Positions 19,147-28,927 of a stretch of DNA of 59,222 nucleotides are shown piece by piece. A program made the position numbers and the translations under genes. The notes under the pieces were generated by a model, which did not search any database, was not told where the DNA came from, and saw nothing but the letters and a program-made list of their open reading frames with translations. The first letter of the stretch is position 1; each line of letters opens with the position of its first letter. The stretch spans positions 1 through 59,222 of the forward strand of contig CALWHD010000002.1 in assembly GCA_944380235.1 (NCBI GenBank), read 5' to 3'. This stretch comes from an uncultured Blautia sp. (GTDB taxonomy: Bacteria > Bacillota > Clostridia > Lachnospirales > Lachnospiraceae).

Positions 19147-19578
19147 ATGTTCATGGGCGAATACAGTCATACAATCGATGCAAAGGGGAGGCTGATTATC
19201 CCTTCTAAGTTTCGTGAGGAACTGGGGGATGATTTTGTTATCACCAAAGGTCTTGACGGCTGTCTTTCCATCTACCCGAACAGTGAATGGAAAGCTTTTG
19301 AAGAAAAGCTGAAAGCATTACCGCTTAATGACAAAAACGCAAGAGCCTTCTTACGTTTCTTTGTAGCCAGTGCGACCCAGTGTGAACTGGACAAGCAGGG
19401 GAGAATTCTTGTGCCGGGAACGCTGAGAGAATTTGCCGGTCTGGCAAAGGATGTTGTTTTCACTGGAAACCTTACAAGAATTGAAGTCTGGAGTAAGGAA
19501 AAATGGATTGAGAACAGTAATTATGAGGACATGGATGCCATTGCAGAAGGTATGCAGAAAATGGGAATTGTCATCTGA
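19147..19578 (+). CDS. mraZ: Transcriptional regulator MraZ
   Basis: DNA-binding protein of the SpoVT-AbrB fold that forms ring oligomers and controls the division/cell-wall cluster. The 143-residue protein contains two tandem beta-alpha domains (about 5-47 and 76-119), each with the DxxGR signature: DAKGRLIIP and [17 protein letters not shown] lies just before the ATG. A second ATG two codons later is possible. Its operator array lies about 75-120 bp upstream. Confidence 0.96.
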   Translation: MFMGEYSHTIDAKGRLIIPSKFREELGDDFVITKGLDGCLSIYPNSEWKAFEEKLKALPLNDKNARAFLRFFVASATQCELDKQGRILVPGTLREFAGLAKDVVFTGNLTRIEVWSKEKWIENSNYEDMDAIAEGMQKMGIVI

Positions 19579-19595
19579 ATTACGAGGAGAAAGAC

Positions 19596-20534
19596 ATGGA
19601 ATTTAAGCACCAATCCGTATTATTGGAAGAAACCGTCGGGAACTTAAGGGTAAAGCCTGACGGGACTTATGTGGATGGAACACTAGGAGGAGGCGGACAT
19701 GCCTTTGCGGTATGTCAGCGCTTATCTGCCAAGGGGAGATTAATAGGTATAGACCAGGACGAAGCTGCGATAAAAGCTGCGGGGGAACGGCTGCAGGACT
19801 TTAAAGAGAATGTGACCATCATCCGCAGCAACTATTGCAACATGAAAAAGGAATTACAGAAGATTGGGATCACGTCAGTAGACGGGATTGTTTTAGATTT
19901 GGGGGTATCTTCCTATCAGCTGGACAACAGCGAAAGAGGTTTTACTTACAGGGAAGATGTCCCTCTTGACATGCGTATGGACCAGAGAAATCCACGCACA
20001 GCAAAAGACATTGTAAATCATTACAGTGAAAGTGAACTGTACCGTGTCATCAGAGACTATGGTGAAGATAAATTTGCGAAAAACATTGCAAAGCATATCT
20101 GCCTTGCAAGACAGGAAAAGTGCATCGAGACAACAGGAGAGCTGGCAGAAATCATAAAGCACGCGATTCCCATGAAAATCAGGGCAACAGGGGGACACCC
20201 GGCGAAAAGAACCTTTCAGGCAATCCGTATTGAACTGAATCAGGAGCTGGATGTCCTCAGAAATTCTCTTGATGACATGATTGACATGCTCAACGACGAA
20301 GGAAGAATCTGTATCATCACCTTCCATTCGCTGGAGGACAGAATTGTAAAAAATATTTTCAGAAAGAATGAAAATCCATGCACCTGTCCGCCGGAATTTC
20401 CCTTATGCGTATGCGGAAAGAAATCGAAAGGAAGAGTTATCACCAGAAAACCTGTTCTTCCAAGTGAAGAGGAGCTTCAGTACAACAGCCGTTCAAAAAG
20501 TGCAAAGCTGCGTGTGTTTGAAAGAAGCAAATAG
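19596..20534 (+). CDS. rsmH: 16S rRNA N4-methyltransferase for C1402
   Basis: SAM-dependent enzyme methylating N4 of C1402 in the ribosomal P site (formerly MraW). The 312-residue protein begins [14 protein letters not shown] and shows the SAM-binding [42 protein letters not shown] and the closing [16 protein letters not shown] cysteine-rich segment. ACGAGGAG precedes the ATG. It follows mraZ in the conserved division-cluster order. Confidence 0.97.
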   Translation: MEFKHQSVLLEETVGNLRVKPDGTYVDGTLGGGGHAFAVCQRLSAKGRLIGIDQDEAAIKAAGERLQDFKENVTIIRSNYCNMKKELQKIGITSVDGIVLDLGVSSYQLDNSERGFTYREDVPLDMRMDQRNPRTAKDIVNHYSESELYRVIRDYGEDKFAKNIAKHICLARQEKCIETTGELAEIIKHAIPMKIRATGGHPAKRTFQAIRIELNQELDVLRNSLDDMIDMLNDEGRICIITFHSLEDRIVKNIFRKNENPCTCPPEFPLCVCGKKSKGRVITRKPVLPSEEELQYNSRSKSAKLRVFERSK

Positions 20535-20565
20535 TTGATCAGCGGACCTGAGAAGGAGTAGTTTC

Positions 20566-21048
20566 ATGGCCGGTGCAAAAAATCAGAGAAGAAATCAGAA
20601 CAGAAGAGTGCAGAGATATACGGCATCCTATGAAGACGGCAATGCCGCACGGAAGATAGAAGAGAGGCAGGAAACGCCCAGAAGAAAAGTAAGCAGTACA
20701 GCACAAAAGAACAGGGCAAAGAGCACCAGCCTGGGAAGAGGATATATTTTCTTCCTTGCGGTTGTATGCAGTCTTGCCACAGCAGCCTGTGTGCATTACC
20801 TGCAGCTGAATGCCCAGGTTACGGCACAGAGGAGTGCTGTTAACTCAAAAAAACTGGAATTAAATGACCTGAAATCCTATAACGAGGCATACTACAGCAA
20901 GGTGACGGCCAGCGTTGACCTGGAGGAGATCAAAAGGCGGGCAATCAATGAACTGGGGATGCAGTTTGTTACAGAGGATCAGATCAGATATTATACACCG
21001 GGTAACAACAGCTATGTGAGACAGTATCAGGATGTACCAGAGAGTTAA
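20566..21048 (+). CDS. ftsL: FtsL-like cell-division protein
   Basis: Bitopic divisome protein that links DivIC/FtsB and DivIB/FtsQ to the septal synthase. The 160-residue protein has a long basic cytoplasmic N-terminus (1-58), one TM helix at about 60-79, and a heptad-like coiled coil (about 82-115, RSAVNSKKLELNDLK). A short C-terminal region ends in polar residues. Sequence conservation in this family is low, so the call rests on topology and on the exact position between rsmH and the septal PBP. Confidence 0.85.
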   Translation: MAGAKNQRRNQNRRVQRYTASYEDGNAARKIEERQETPRRKVSSTAQKNRAKSTSLGRGYIFFLAVVCSLATAACVHYLQLNAQVTAQRSAVNSKKLELNDLKSYNEAYYSKVTASVDLEEIKRRAINELGMQFVTEDQIRYYTPGNNSYVRQYQDVPES

Positions 21049-21060
21049 GCAGGTGGAAGA

Positions 21061-23433
21061 TTGAGAAAAAATATATTTCAAAGAACAAAATTTACGAACA
21101 AGATGAGGATAAAGCTGGCGGGGATCTTTTTTTTGATTCTGCTGGCTTTACTGTGTTTAATCATAGGAATTACCGTAATAAATGCAAAGGAAGGGGAGCA
21201 GTATAAGAAGATCGTATTGTCCCAGTCCCAGCAGCAGTATACGAATACGGAAGTTCCTTTTCAGCGGGGAAGCATCACGGACCGGAATGGTAATGTTCTG
21301 GCCTACAGTGAAAAAATCTATACACTGGTCATGGACTGTAATTCTGTGAACTATAAAGATGATGCAGGAAATCAGCCCTACAGGGAAAATACCCTGGATG
21401 CAGTGGAGGAATTCTTCGGTATTGACAGGGAGACCATGGAAGCACTGCTGGACGATCCGGATACAAGTACCAGCATGTATCAGCCTTTGAAGAAGGAAAT
21501 CTCTTTAGAGGATAAAAAGGCATTTGAGGAGAGCATTCAGATCCCTGATTCGGAGGAGGAGATAGATGCCCTGGGAGAAGCGGAAGTTGCCAGACGCAGA
21601 AGTATTCAGGGTATCTATTTTGAAGAGGACTATAAAAGGATTTATCCGCTGAACAGCCTTGCCTGTGATGTCATTGGATTTGCAGACGATGATGATGTGG
21701 CTTCCTGGGGACTGGAAGGATATTACAACAGCACTTTAAGCGGTACCACAGGGCGTAAATACGGCTACTTCAATGAGGACTCTTCCCTGGATCAGAATAT
21801 TATAGATCCTGTAAACGGAAAGAATCTTACCACTACTCTGGATACTACCATACAGGAGATTACAGAAAAGTACATCGAAGCTTTTGATGAAGCTTTAACA
21901 GAAGGACCTTTAAATTACAGAGAGATTCTTCACGAAGGCAATAAGGAAAAAGAGAAATCCCTGGAAATGAAGGACAGAGGTGCAGAAAATATTGGTGTGA
22001 TCGTGGCGGATCCCAATAACGGAGAAATTCTTGCCATGGCAAGTTCTGATCCTTATGATCTGAATGAACCGAGAAATCTGACGGGAATTTTTTCAGATAA
22101 AGTAATCCAGGAGATGAATGATGAGGATACCAAAGAAGCTTACTTTAATATGTGGGGAAATTTCTGTATTTCCGACAGCTTTGAACTGGGATCGGTTTTT
22201 AAACCGGTGACTGTGGCGTCTGCCCTGGAATCTGGAGCCGTGACAACAGAAGATCATTTTGTCTGCGACGGTGGAGAACAGATTGGGACGGATTATGTAA
22301 AATGTGCCGTATGGCCTGATTCCCACGGCACGCAAACCCTTGGTGAGGTAATCCAGAACTCCTGCAACGACGGTACTATGGCAATTGCCAGGAAGATGGG
22401 AGTGGAGGAGTTTCTCAGTTACCAGAAGAAATTTAATTTTGGTTCACAGACAGGGATCGATCTTCCCGGAGAGGGAACCGGGCTTTTATTCGGTGATGAT
22501 ATGAAAGAGATCGAACTGGAGACCTCTGGTTTCGGACAGGGATTTACCGCTACCATGATCCAGGAAGTAGCTGCCATTTCTGCAGCTATTAACGGGGGGA
22601 CTTATTATGAGCCTCATGTGGTAAAAGAAATCACAGATGAAGACGGCAAAGTAGTGAAGAGTATTTCTCCTACTGTGCTTAAAGAAGTGATCTCCCCTGA
22701 TGTATCCGCGGAAATCAGAGAGTATATGGGTATGAGTGTGGAAAGCGGAACCAGCCGCAGCGCAAAAGTACAGGGATATTCCATGGGAGGAAAGACCGGA
22801 ACGGCAGAAAAACTGAAAGAGACGGCAGATAATAAAGAAGAAGGAATCGATGTGAAAAATTACCTGGTTTCCTATGTAGGATTTGCCCCTCTGGATGATC
22901 CTCAGGTAGTTATCTATGTGGTTGTGGATACTCCAAACGTAGAAAGTCAGGCTTCCAGTCAGTATGCCCAGTATATTGCTCAGGCAATTTTCTCTGAAGT
23001 GCTTCCTTATATGAATATATATCCTGATGAAGAAGGTGCCGGGGAAACAGAGCTGTGGGAAGGATTCTACGGTGTTCCCAAGTTTACAGATATTGAGACA
23101 GATGGAGTTTCTAATCCGAGGGGAAGAAATCTGGAAGACAGCCAAGAGGAGATTACGGATGAGGAAGATTTAAATGACCAGTACAGCGATGGGATTTCCA
23201 ATGAAGATGCAGGGTATGAGGAAGATACAGGAGAAACTTCTGATTATGGAGAGGATCTTTACGGGGAAGACGGAAGCTATCAGGGCGATTCCTATGAGAA
23301 CAGCTCCGCAGAAGGAAACTATCAGGAGAATGACGGGGAATCCGACAGCGGAGACTGGCAGGATTCGGGGACGGACGAGAGTTCGGATGCAGGTTATGAC
23401 ACTGCAACAGAGGAAAGCACAGAAGAAAACTGA
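21061..23433 (+). CDS. ftsI: Septal class B penicillin-binding protein (FtsI/PBP2B type) with acidic tail
   Basis: Transpeptidase for septal peptidoglycan. The start is TTG 21061, five bases after AGGTGG; the next ATG would remove 14 basic residues. TM helix at about 18-40, then the class B dimerisation domain (RGSITDRNGNVLAYS) and the transpeptidase. Active-site motifs are Ser378-V-F-Lys381, Ser434-C-Asn436 and Lys578-T-Gly580. There is no PASTA domain. Residues from about 692 to 790 are a disordered tail rich in Asp, Glu, Ser, Gly and Tyr, absent from standard FtsI. At 790 residues it is about 70-100 longer than usual. Confidence 0.92.
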   Translation: MRKNIFQRTKFTNKMRIKLAGIFFLILLALLCLIIGITVINAKEGEQYKKIVLSQSQQQYTNTEVPFQRGSITDRNGNVLAYSEKIYTLVMDCNSVNYKDDAGNQPYRENTLDAVEEFFGIDRETMEALLDDPDTSTSMYQPLKKEISLEDKKAFEESIQIPDSEEEIDALGEAEVARRRSIQGIYFEEDYKRIYPLNSLACDVIGFADDDDVASWGLEGYYNSTLSGTTGRKYGYFNEDSSLDQNIIDPVNGKNLTTTLDTTIQEITEKYIEAFDEALTEGPLNYREILHEGNKEKEKSLEMKDRGAENIGVIVADPNNGEILAMASSDPYDLNEPRNLTGIFSDKVIQEMNDEDTKEAYFNMWGNFCISDSFELGSVFKPVTVASALESGAVTTEDHFVCDGGEQIGTDYVKCAVWPDSHGTQTLGEVIQNSCNDGTMAIARKMGVEEFLSYQKKFNFGSQTGIDLPGEGTGLLFGDDMKEIELETSGFGQGFTATMIQEVAAISAAINGGTYYEPHVVKEITDEDGKVVKSISPTVLKEVISPDVSAEIREYMGMSVESGTSRSAKVQGYSMGGKTGTAEKLKETADNKEEGIDVKNYLVSYVGFAPLDDPQVVIYVVVDTPNVESQASSQYAQYIAQAIFSEVLPYMNIYPDEEGAGETELWEGFYGVPKFTDIETDGVSNPRGRNLEDSQEEITDEEDLNDQYSDGISNEDAGYEEDTGETSDYGEDLYGEDGSYQGDSYENSSAEGNYQENDGESDSGDWQDSGTDESSDAGYDTATEESTEEN

Positions 23434-23461
23434 AGAATAAAACAGAGACTGTCATGAGAGA

Positions 23462-23504
23462 ACAGCGGTGTATATTCGAAAAGAGCATACATCGCTGTTT
23501 TTTT
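23462..23504 (+). terminator. Terminator inside the division cluster, after ftsI
   Basis: ACAGCGGTGTAT (23462-23473) pairs with ATACATCGCTGT (23487-23498), one G-U pair, followed by seven T. A textbook terminator between the two PBP genes. Confidence 0.85.
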
Positions 23505-23513
23505 GCATAGACT
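23485..23513 (+). promoter_or_regulatory. Candidate sigma-E promoter for spoVD
   Basis: GCATACA at 23485-23491, a 14-nt spacer, then CATAGACT at 23506-23513. The B. subtilis sigma-E consensus is about kmATATT, N14, CATACAnT. The -10 matches at six of its seven defined positions and the first five -35 positions fit. It overlaps the ftsI terminator. Spacing and gene identity support it, but the match is by eye. Confidence 0.45.
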
Positions 23514-23541
23514 GTATGGATAGGCATCAGGGGCGTGAAGA

Positions 23542-25266
23542 ATGAGAAAGAACAGGACCTACCATAAAAAAAAGACAGTCATTGTATTTGCCGCTTGTGT
23601 CTGTATGCTGGCAGGGCTGATGGGCCGCATGGTATATCTGATGGTTATCCGGTCTGATTATTATGCCCAGAAGGCAGAGGAGCTCCATGAGAGAGAGCGT
23701 GATATCAAGGCGGCAAGAGGAAGGATCCTGGATGCAAAAGGAGAAGTGCTGGCGGATAATAAAGCCGTGTGTACCATTTCTGTGATCCACAGCCAGATCA
23801 AGGAACCGGAAAAAGTGGCCGCCATGCTGGTAAAGGAACTGGGCATCTCAGAAGAGACAGCAAAAAAACGGGTAGAGACAGTCTCTGCTATTGAAAGAGT
23901 AAAAACCAATGTGGAAAAAAGCGTAGGAGATAAAATCCGGAGCTATCATCTGGACGGGGTGAAAGTAGATGAAGATTTTAAGAGAGATTATCCTTATGAT
24001 GAGCTTGCTTCCAAAGTACTGGGCTTTACCGGAGGTGACAATCAGGGGATTGTGGGCTTGGAAATAATGTATGAGGATATCCTCAGGGGCATTGACGGAA
24101 AAATCCTGACTACCACAGATGCCCGGGGAGTGGAGATTTCAGAGCTGGGGGAGAGCAGAGTGGAGCCGGTGCCGGGATATGACCTCCACATCAGCCTGGA
24201 CAAAAATATCCAGATGTATGCTCAGCAGGCGGCAGAAAAGGTTATGGAGGAGAAAGGGGCAGAGGCAGTGTCCATTCTCCTGATGAATCCTCAGAATGGA
24301 GAGATTTATGCGAATGCCAATGTGCCGGAGTTCAATCTGAATGATCCTTTTACATTAAATACAGATGCGGATACTTCCGCCATGACAGATCAGGAATTTC
24401 AGGATGCATGCAATCAGATGTGGAGGAACAGGACGATCAATGATACTTATGAGCCGGGATCTACTTTTAAGATTATCACTATGACAGCCGGTCTTTCCCA
24501 GGGGGTGGTGCATCTGGATGATTCTTTTTTTTGTCCCGGATATAAAATTGTAGAGGACAGACGGATCCACTGCCACAAGCGCACCGGGCATGGAGCGGAA
24601 AACTTTGTCCAGGGAGCCATGAATTCCTGCAACCCTGTGTTTATTGAGGTAGGGCTGCGTCTGGGAGTGGATAATTATTATAAATATTTTAAACAGCTGG
24701 GGCTGATGAAAAAGACCGGAATTGACCTTCCGGGAGAAGCTGGAACGATTATGCACGATAAGGAGAAGATTGGGGAAGTAGAGCTTGCCACCATATCGTT
24801 CGGTCAGTCTTTTCAGATTACGCCTGTTCAGCTTGCGACAACTGTCAGTTCTATCATCAATGGCGGAACCAGAGTAACACCCCATTTTGGTGTAAAAGTG
24901 ACAGATGAGGAAGGGAATCTGGTGGAAACTATGGAATATCCTGAAGAGACAGGGATCGTATCAGAAGAGGTCTCCCGGCAGGTCCGCTATATCCTGGAAA
25001 AGGTGGTATCGGAAGGTTCGGGAAAGAATGCAGCTATTGAAGGCAGGACCATAGGAGGGAAAACAGCTACTTCTCAGACTCTGCCAAGAAGTGCTAACCG
25101 CTATATTTCCTCTTTTCTGGGCTTTACACCTGCGGAAGATCCCCAGGTCCTGGGAATCTGTGTAATCTGGGACCCTCAGGGAATCTATTACGGAGGGACT
25201 ATTGCGGCACCGGTGATCCGCGACATCTTTGAGAATGTTCTGCCTTATATGGGGATTGAAGGTTGA
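23542..25266 (+). CDS. spoVD: SpoVD-like class B penicillin-binding protein
   Basis: Probably the sporulation transpeptidase that makes spore cortex, by position after the septal PBP as in B. subtilis. The 574-residue protein has a TM helix at about 12-36, the class B N-domain (KAARGRILDAKGEVLADN) and the transpeptidase domain. Motifs are Ser307-T-F-Lys310, Ser362-C-Asn364 and Lys507-T-Ala509: the third box reads KTA instead of KTG. There is no PASTA domain at the C-terminus, unlike B. subtilis SpoVD. AGGGG lies before ATG 23542. A vegetative PBP role cannot be excluded. Confidence 0.85.
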   Translation: MRKNRTYHKKKTVIVFAACVCMLAGLMGRMVYLMVIRSDYYAQKAEELHERERDIKAARGRILDAKGEVLADNKAVCTISVIHSQIKEPEKVAAMLVKELGISEETAKKRVETVSAIERVKTNVEKSVGDKIRSYHLDGVKVDEDFKRDYPYDELASKVLGFTGGDNQGIVGLEIMYEDILRGIDGKILTTTDARGVEISELGESRVEPVPGYDLHISLDKNIQMYAQQAAEKVMEEKGAEAVSILLMNPQNGEIYANANVPEFNLNDPFTLNTDADTSAMTDQEFQDACNQMWRNRTINDTYEPGSTFKIITMTAGLSQGVVHLDDSFFCPGYKIVEDRRIHCHKRTGHGAENFVQGAMNSCNPVFIEVGLRLGVDNYYKYFKQLGLMKKTGIDLPGEAGTIMHDKEKIGEVELATISFGQSFQITPVQLATTVSSIINGGTRVTPHFGVKVTDEEGNLVETMEYPEETGIVSEEVSRQVRYILEKVVSEGSGKNAAIEGRTIGGKTATSQTLPRSANRYISSFLGFTPAEDPQVLGICVIWDPQGIYYGGTIAAPVIRDIFENVLPYMGIEG

Positions 25267-25291
25267 TAATTCAGGGAAAAAGCATTATACT
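25263..25291 (+). promoter_or_regulatory. Sigma-A promoter for mraY-murD-ftsW-murA-divIB
   Basis: TTGATA at 25263-25268 (overlapping the spoVD stop), 17-nt spacer, TATACT at 25286-25291. The leader carries an 8-bp hairpin TCCGGCAG/CTGCCGGA (25302-25309 with 25322-25329) without a U-tract, upstream of the mraY RBS. Confidence 0.7.
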
Positions 25292-25360
25292 ATAGAAAGT
25301 GTCCGGCAGGGAAGAAAAGCTCTGCCGGAAAAGGAAAATACATATTAAATGAGGTGTACT

Positions 25361-26320
25361 ATGGCAGATTTTAAAATGGTTGTACCAGTAATCGTTGCAT
25401 TTGTGATCAGTGTGGTCCTGGGACCCATTGTGATCCCTTATCTGAAAAAGCTGAAAATGGGACAGACAGAGAGAGCAGAAGGGGTGCAGTCTCATCTGAA
25501 AAAAGCAGGGACGCCGACTATGGGCGGAATTATTTTCCTGCTGTCTACAGTTGTGACCTCCCTGATCTATGTAAAAGATTATCCCAAGATTATTCCGATC
25601 CTGTTTCTGACCCTGGGGTTTGGTATTATCGGATTTCTGGATGATTATTTAAAAGTTGTTCTCAGGCGTTCCGACGGACTGATGCCGGGACAGAAAATGG
25701 CATGTCAGATCGTCGTGACAGCAGTGTTTGCTTTTTATCTTGTGAAATTTACGGACGTGTCCCTGACCATGAAGATACCTTTTCTTCCGGGACATGAGCT
25801 GGATTTTGGAATCTTTGCGATACCCATTTTATTTGTTGCAGTGATCGGCACAGTAAACGGAGTAAACTTTACAGACGGGCTGGACGGCCTTGCTTCTTCC
25901 GTGACTATTATGGTTGCTACCTTTTTCTCGGTGGTGGCTATTGGGACAAAGAGCGGTATTGAGCCTATCACCTGCGCAGTGGTAGGTGCCCTGATGGGAT
26001 TTCTGCTCTTTAATGTTTATCCTGCGAAAATATTCATGGGAGATACAGGCTCTCTTGCGCTGGGAGGATTTGTGGCAGGTACAGCTTACATGCTCCAGAT
26101 GCCTCTGTTCATCATTATCGTAGGCCTGGTGTATGTAGTGGAAGTGCTTTCTGTTATGATCCAGGTGACTTACTTTAAAGCGACTCACGGGAAAAGATTT
26201 TTTAAGATGGCACCTATTCATCATCACTTTGAGCTGTGCGGCTGGTCAGAGACAAGGATCGTGACAGTATTTTCTGTTATTACCGCTATTTTATGCCTGA
26301 TTTCCCTGATGGGAGTATAA
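25361..26320 (+). CDS. mraY: Phospho-MurNAc-pentapeptide transferase MraY
   Basis: Makes lipid I from UDP-MurNAc-pentapeptide and undecaprenyl phosphate at the inner face of the membrane. The 319-residue protein is a polytopic membrane protein with about ten TM helices. Catalytic loops seen are GFLDDYLKV, NFTDGLDGLASS, FMGDTGSLALGG and the cytoplasmic APIHHHFE. I start at ATG 25361 behind GAGGTG. An upstream in-frame ATG (25349) lies before the RBS and would add four residues. Confidence 0.97.
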   Translation: MADFKMVVPVIVAFVISVVLGPIVIPYLKKLKMGQTERAEGVQSHLKKAGTPTMGGIIFLLSTVVTSLIYVKDYPKIIPILFLTLGFGIIGFLDDYLKVVLRRSDGLMPGQKMACQIVVTAVFAFYLVKFTDVSLTMKIPFLPGHELDFGIFAIPILFVAVIGTVNGVNFTDGLDGLASSVTIMVATFFSVVAIGTKSGIEPITCAVVGALMGFLLFNVYPAKIFMGDTGSLALGGFVAGTAYMLQMPLFIIIVGLVYVVEVLSVMIQVTYFKATHGKRFFKMAPIHHHFELCGWSETRIVTVFSVITAILCLISLMGV

Positions 26321-26338
26321 GGTTTGGAGGAGAAAGTT

Positions 26339-27712
26339 ATGAGTTTACAGAAACAGGAACTGAGAGGAAAACGCGTACTGGTTTTCGGAAGCGGCATCAG
26401 CGGCATTGGTGCGGCAAAGCTTCTTGATGCAGTGGGGGCAGAGGTGATCCTCTATGACGGAAATGCTGCCTTGAAAGAAGAGGATATCAGAAGAAAGCTG
26501 CAGGAGGCATCCGGCTGCAGGATCATACTCGGAGATCTTCCACAGGAAGTAATCGACAGTCTGGATCTTGCGGTGATGAGTCCTGGCGTACCCCTTGATA
26601 TTGAACCGGTACAGCGGATAGAAAAAGGGGGAGTTCCCGTCTGGGGCGAGGTAGAGCTTGCCTGGCAGATCGGAAAGGGAACAGTCCTTGCGATCACCGG
26701 AACGAACGGAAAGACAACTACCACAGCGCTTTTGGGAGAAATCATGAAAGCTTACGCAGACTCTGTGTTTGTAGTGGGAAATATTGGAAATGCCTATACA
26801 GGAGCGGCGCTTTCCATGACAGAAGACAGTTTCACTGTGGCAGAGATCAGCAGCTTTCAGCTTGAGACCGCAAAGACCTTTGCGCCCAAGGTTTCTGCTA
26901 TTTTAAATATTACAGAGGATCATTTAAACCGCCATCATACCATGGAAGAATATATCCGTGTAAAAGAACAGATCGCTGCAAATCAGACTAAAGAAGATTT
27001 CTGCATTTTAAATTATGAAGATCAAGTGCTGAGAAAGTTCGGGGAGACATGCCCTGCGTCTGTTGTTTACTTTTCCAGCAGACAAAAACTGGAGAGGGGA
27101 ATTTATCTGGACGGAGATATGATTACTCTGAGAACAGAGACAGAGGAAATCCCTGTGGTGAAGACCGGAGAGATGAGAATCCTGGGACAGCATAATCATG
27201 AGAACGCCATGGCTGCCGCCGCTATGGCCTACTGTGCCGGTGTGCCTGTGGAAACCATAAGAAAAGTATTAAAAGAGTTTCGTGCAGTAGCTCACAGGAT
27301 TGAGTTTGTAGAGGAGATCAGAGGTGTTGCCTGGTATAATGATTCTAAAGGGACGAATCCGGATGCGGCAATTAAGGGAATACAGGCAATGAACCGCCCC
27401 ACTTATCTCATCGGCGGAGGATACGATAAGGGTTCTTCCTATGAGGAATGGATTCGTTCCTTTGACGGCAAGGTGAAGAAACTGGTGCTGATCGGGCAGA
27501 CGAGAGAAAAGATTCAGGAAGCGGCACATGCCTGCGGATTTATGGATACAGTCCTGGCTGACAGTCTGGAGGAAGCAGTGAAGATCTGTGCTAAAGAGGC
27601 AGAACCGGGAGAGGCAGTGCTGTTATCTCCGGCATGCGCAAGCTGGGGACAGTTTGATAATTATGAGCAGCGGGGCGATATGTTTAAGGAATACGTAAGA
27701 AAGCTGTTCTAA
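26339..27712 (+). CDS. murD: UDP-MurNAc-L-alanine:D-glutamate ligase
   Basis: Adds D-Glu to UDP-MurNAc-L-Ala. The 457-residue protein has the N-terminal nucleotide-binding fold (VLVFGSGISGIGAAKLL, 13-29), the Mur-ligase P-loop ITGTNGKTTTT at 119-129, the NITEDHLNRH loop and the C-terminal domain with YNDSKGTNPDA and LLSPACASWGQFDNYEQRG. ATG 26339 follows GGAGGAG; an upstream TTG in the same frame precedes that RBS. Gene order mraY-murD-ftsW is standard. Confidence 0.97.
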   Translation: MSLQKQELRGKRVLVFGSGISGIGAAKLLDAVGAEVILYDGNAALKEEDIRRKLQEASGCRIILGDLPQEVIDSLDLAVMSPGVPLDIEPVQRIEKGGVPVWGEVELAWQIGKGTVLAITGTNGKTTTTALLGEIMKAYADSVFVVGNIGNAYTGAALSMTEDSFTVAEISSFQLETAKTFAPKVSAILNITEDHLNRHHTMEEYIRVKEQIAANQTKEDFCILNYEDQVLRKFGETCPASVVYFSSRQKLERGIYLDGDMITLRTETEEIPVVKTGEMRILGQHNHENAMAAAAMAYCAGVPVETIRKVLKEFRAVAHRIEFVEEIRGVAWYNDSKGTNPDAAIKGIQAMNRPTYLIGGGYDKGSSYEEWIRSFDGKVKKLVLIGQTREKIQEAAHACGFMDTVLADSLEEAVKICAKEAEPGEAVLLSPACASWGQFDNYEQRGDMFKEYVRKLF

Positions 27713-27762
27713 GAAAAAAAAGAAAATCATATATTAAAAGGAGTCATAGGGAAAAGGACGGA

Positions 27763-28881
27763 ATGCCTGTGAAAAGCAGTGACCGGCAGGGAAGAGAAGG
27801 AAAGGCAGACGGAGTCTTATTTGTCCTGGTGATGCTTCTTTTAGTTTGCGGTCTGGTATTTTTATACAGTACCAGTGCATATAACGGCAGGGTGAAATTT
27901 CATGACCCTGCCTATTATTTTAAGAAACAGCTTTTTGCCACTTCTCTTGGTCTTATGGGTATGTATGTGGTGTCTTGTATGGATTATCACATTCTGATAA
28001 AGTTTGCCCCTTTTTTTTATTTAAGTTCTATGCTGCTGTCTCTTGCTGTCCTTTTATTCGGGGATGAGTATAACGGTTCAAAACGATGGCTTTCCATCGG
28101 TCCTTTGTCTTTTCAGCCTTCCGAATTTGCCAAAGTGGCGGTGATCCTTCTTCTGGCGTATGTGATCTCCAGGAGAAAGGAAAAACGGGAAAGTATCTGG
28201 CATATGGCAGGAACCATGGCGCTGCTGCTTCCTATCGTTGGACTGGTGGGAACCAATAATTTAAGTACGGCAGTTATTATTCTGGGAATCGGGGTAATCC
28301 TGATCTTTGTCTCCAATCCCAGATATCTTCCTTTTGTTGGAATCGGTGCAGGCGGTATAGTTTTTATCGGAATCTTTCTGGGCATGGCAAGCTACCGGCT
28401 GGAACGTCTTGCTATCTGGAGAAATCCGGAAGCTTATGAGAAGGGGTTTCAGACCATCCAGGGGCTGTATGCCATAGGGAGCGGGGGAATTTTCGGCAGG
28501 GGACTGGGAAGCAGTCTTCAAAAGCTGGGGTTTGTGCCAGAGGCGCAGAACGATATGATATTTTCCATTATCTGTGAGGAAACCGGGCTGGTGGGCGCAT
28601 GTCTTCTCATTTTTCTTTTCGGGCTTCTGATCTGGCGTCTTATGGTGATCGCCACACATGCTCCGGATCTGTGCGGAGCGCTGATCGCGGCAGGGATTAT
28701 GGGACATATGGCAATGCAGGTTATCTTAAACATTGCAGTGGTGACCAATACCATTCCTAATACAGGGATCACACTTCCGTTTGTCAGTTATGGAGGGACT
28801 TCCGTGTTGTTTCTTCTGGGAGAGATGGGAATTGCTTTGTCCGTAAGCCGGGGATTTCACGAAAAGGGTGGCGGTGAATAG
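27763..28881 (+). CDS. ftsW: SEDS-family peptidoglycan polymerase FtsW/SpoVE
   Basis: Glycosyltransferase that polymerises lipid II at the septum together with a class B PBP. The 372-residue protein has about ten TM helices, and the SEDS motifs KRWLSIGPLSFQPSEFAK (106-123 region) and NTGITLPFVSYGGTS near the C-terminus. Position after murD matches ftsW/spoVE. With both a septal PBP and SpoVD encoded upstream, it could partner either; the sequence does not decide between FtsW and SpoVE. AAAGGACGG precedes the ATG. Confidence 0.95.
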   Translation: MPVKSSDRQGREGKADGVLFVLVMLLLVCGLVFLYSTSAYNGRVKFHDPAYYFKKQLFATSLGLMGMYVVSCMDYHILIKFAPFFYLSSMLLSLAVLLFGDEYNGSKRWLSIGPLSFQPSEFAKVAVILLLAYVISRRKEKRESIWHMAGTMALLLPIVGLVGTNNLSTAVIILGIGVILIFVSNPRYLPFVGIGAGGIVFIGIFLGMASYRLERLAIWRNPEAYEKGFQTIQGLYAIGSGGIFGRGLGSSLQKLGFVPEAQNDMIFSIICEETGLVGACLLIFLFGLLIWRLMVIATHAPDLCGALIAAGIMGHMAMQVILNIAVVTNTIPNTGITLPFVSYGGTSVLFLLGEMGIALSVSRGFHEKGGGE

Positions 28882-28927
28882 AATATAGTATGTGTTTTTT
28901 TATCTGAGAACAAGAGGAGTGTAGAGC

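Noticed and set aside
22486..23145. 219-residue minus-strand frame opposite the septal PBP
   Set aside because: Covers the transpeptidase domain of a real gene; composition is non-protein-like and there is no RBS.
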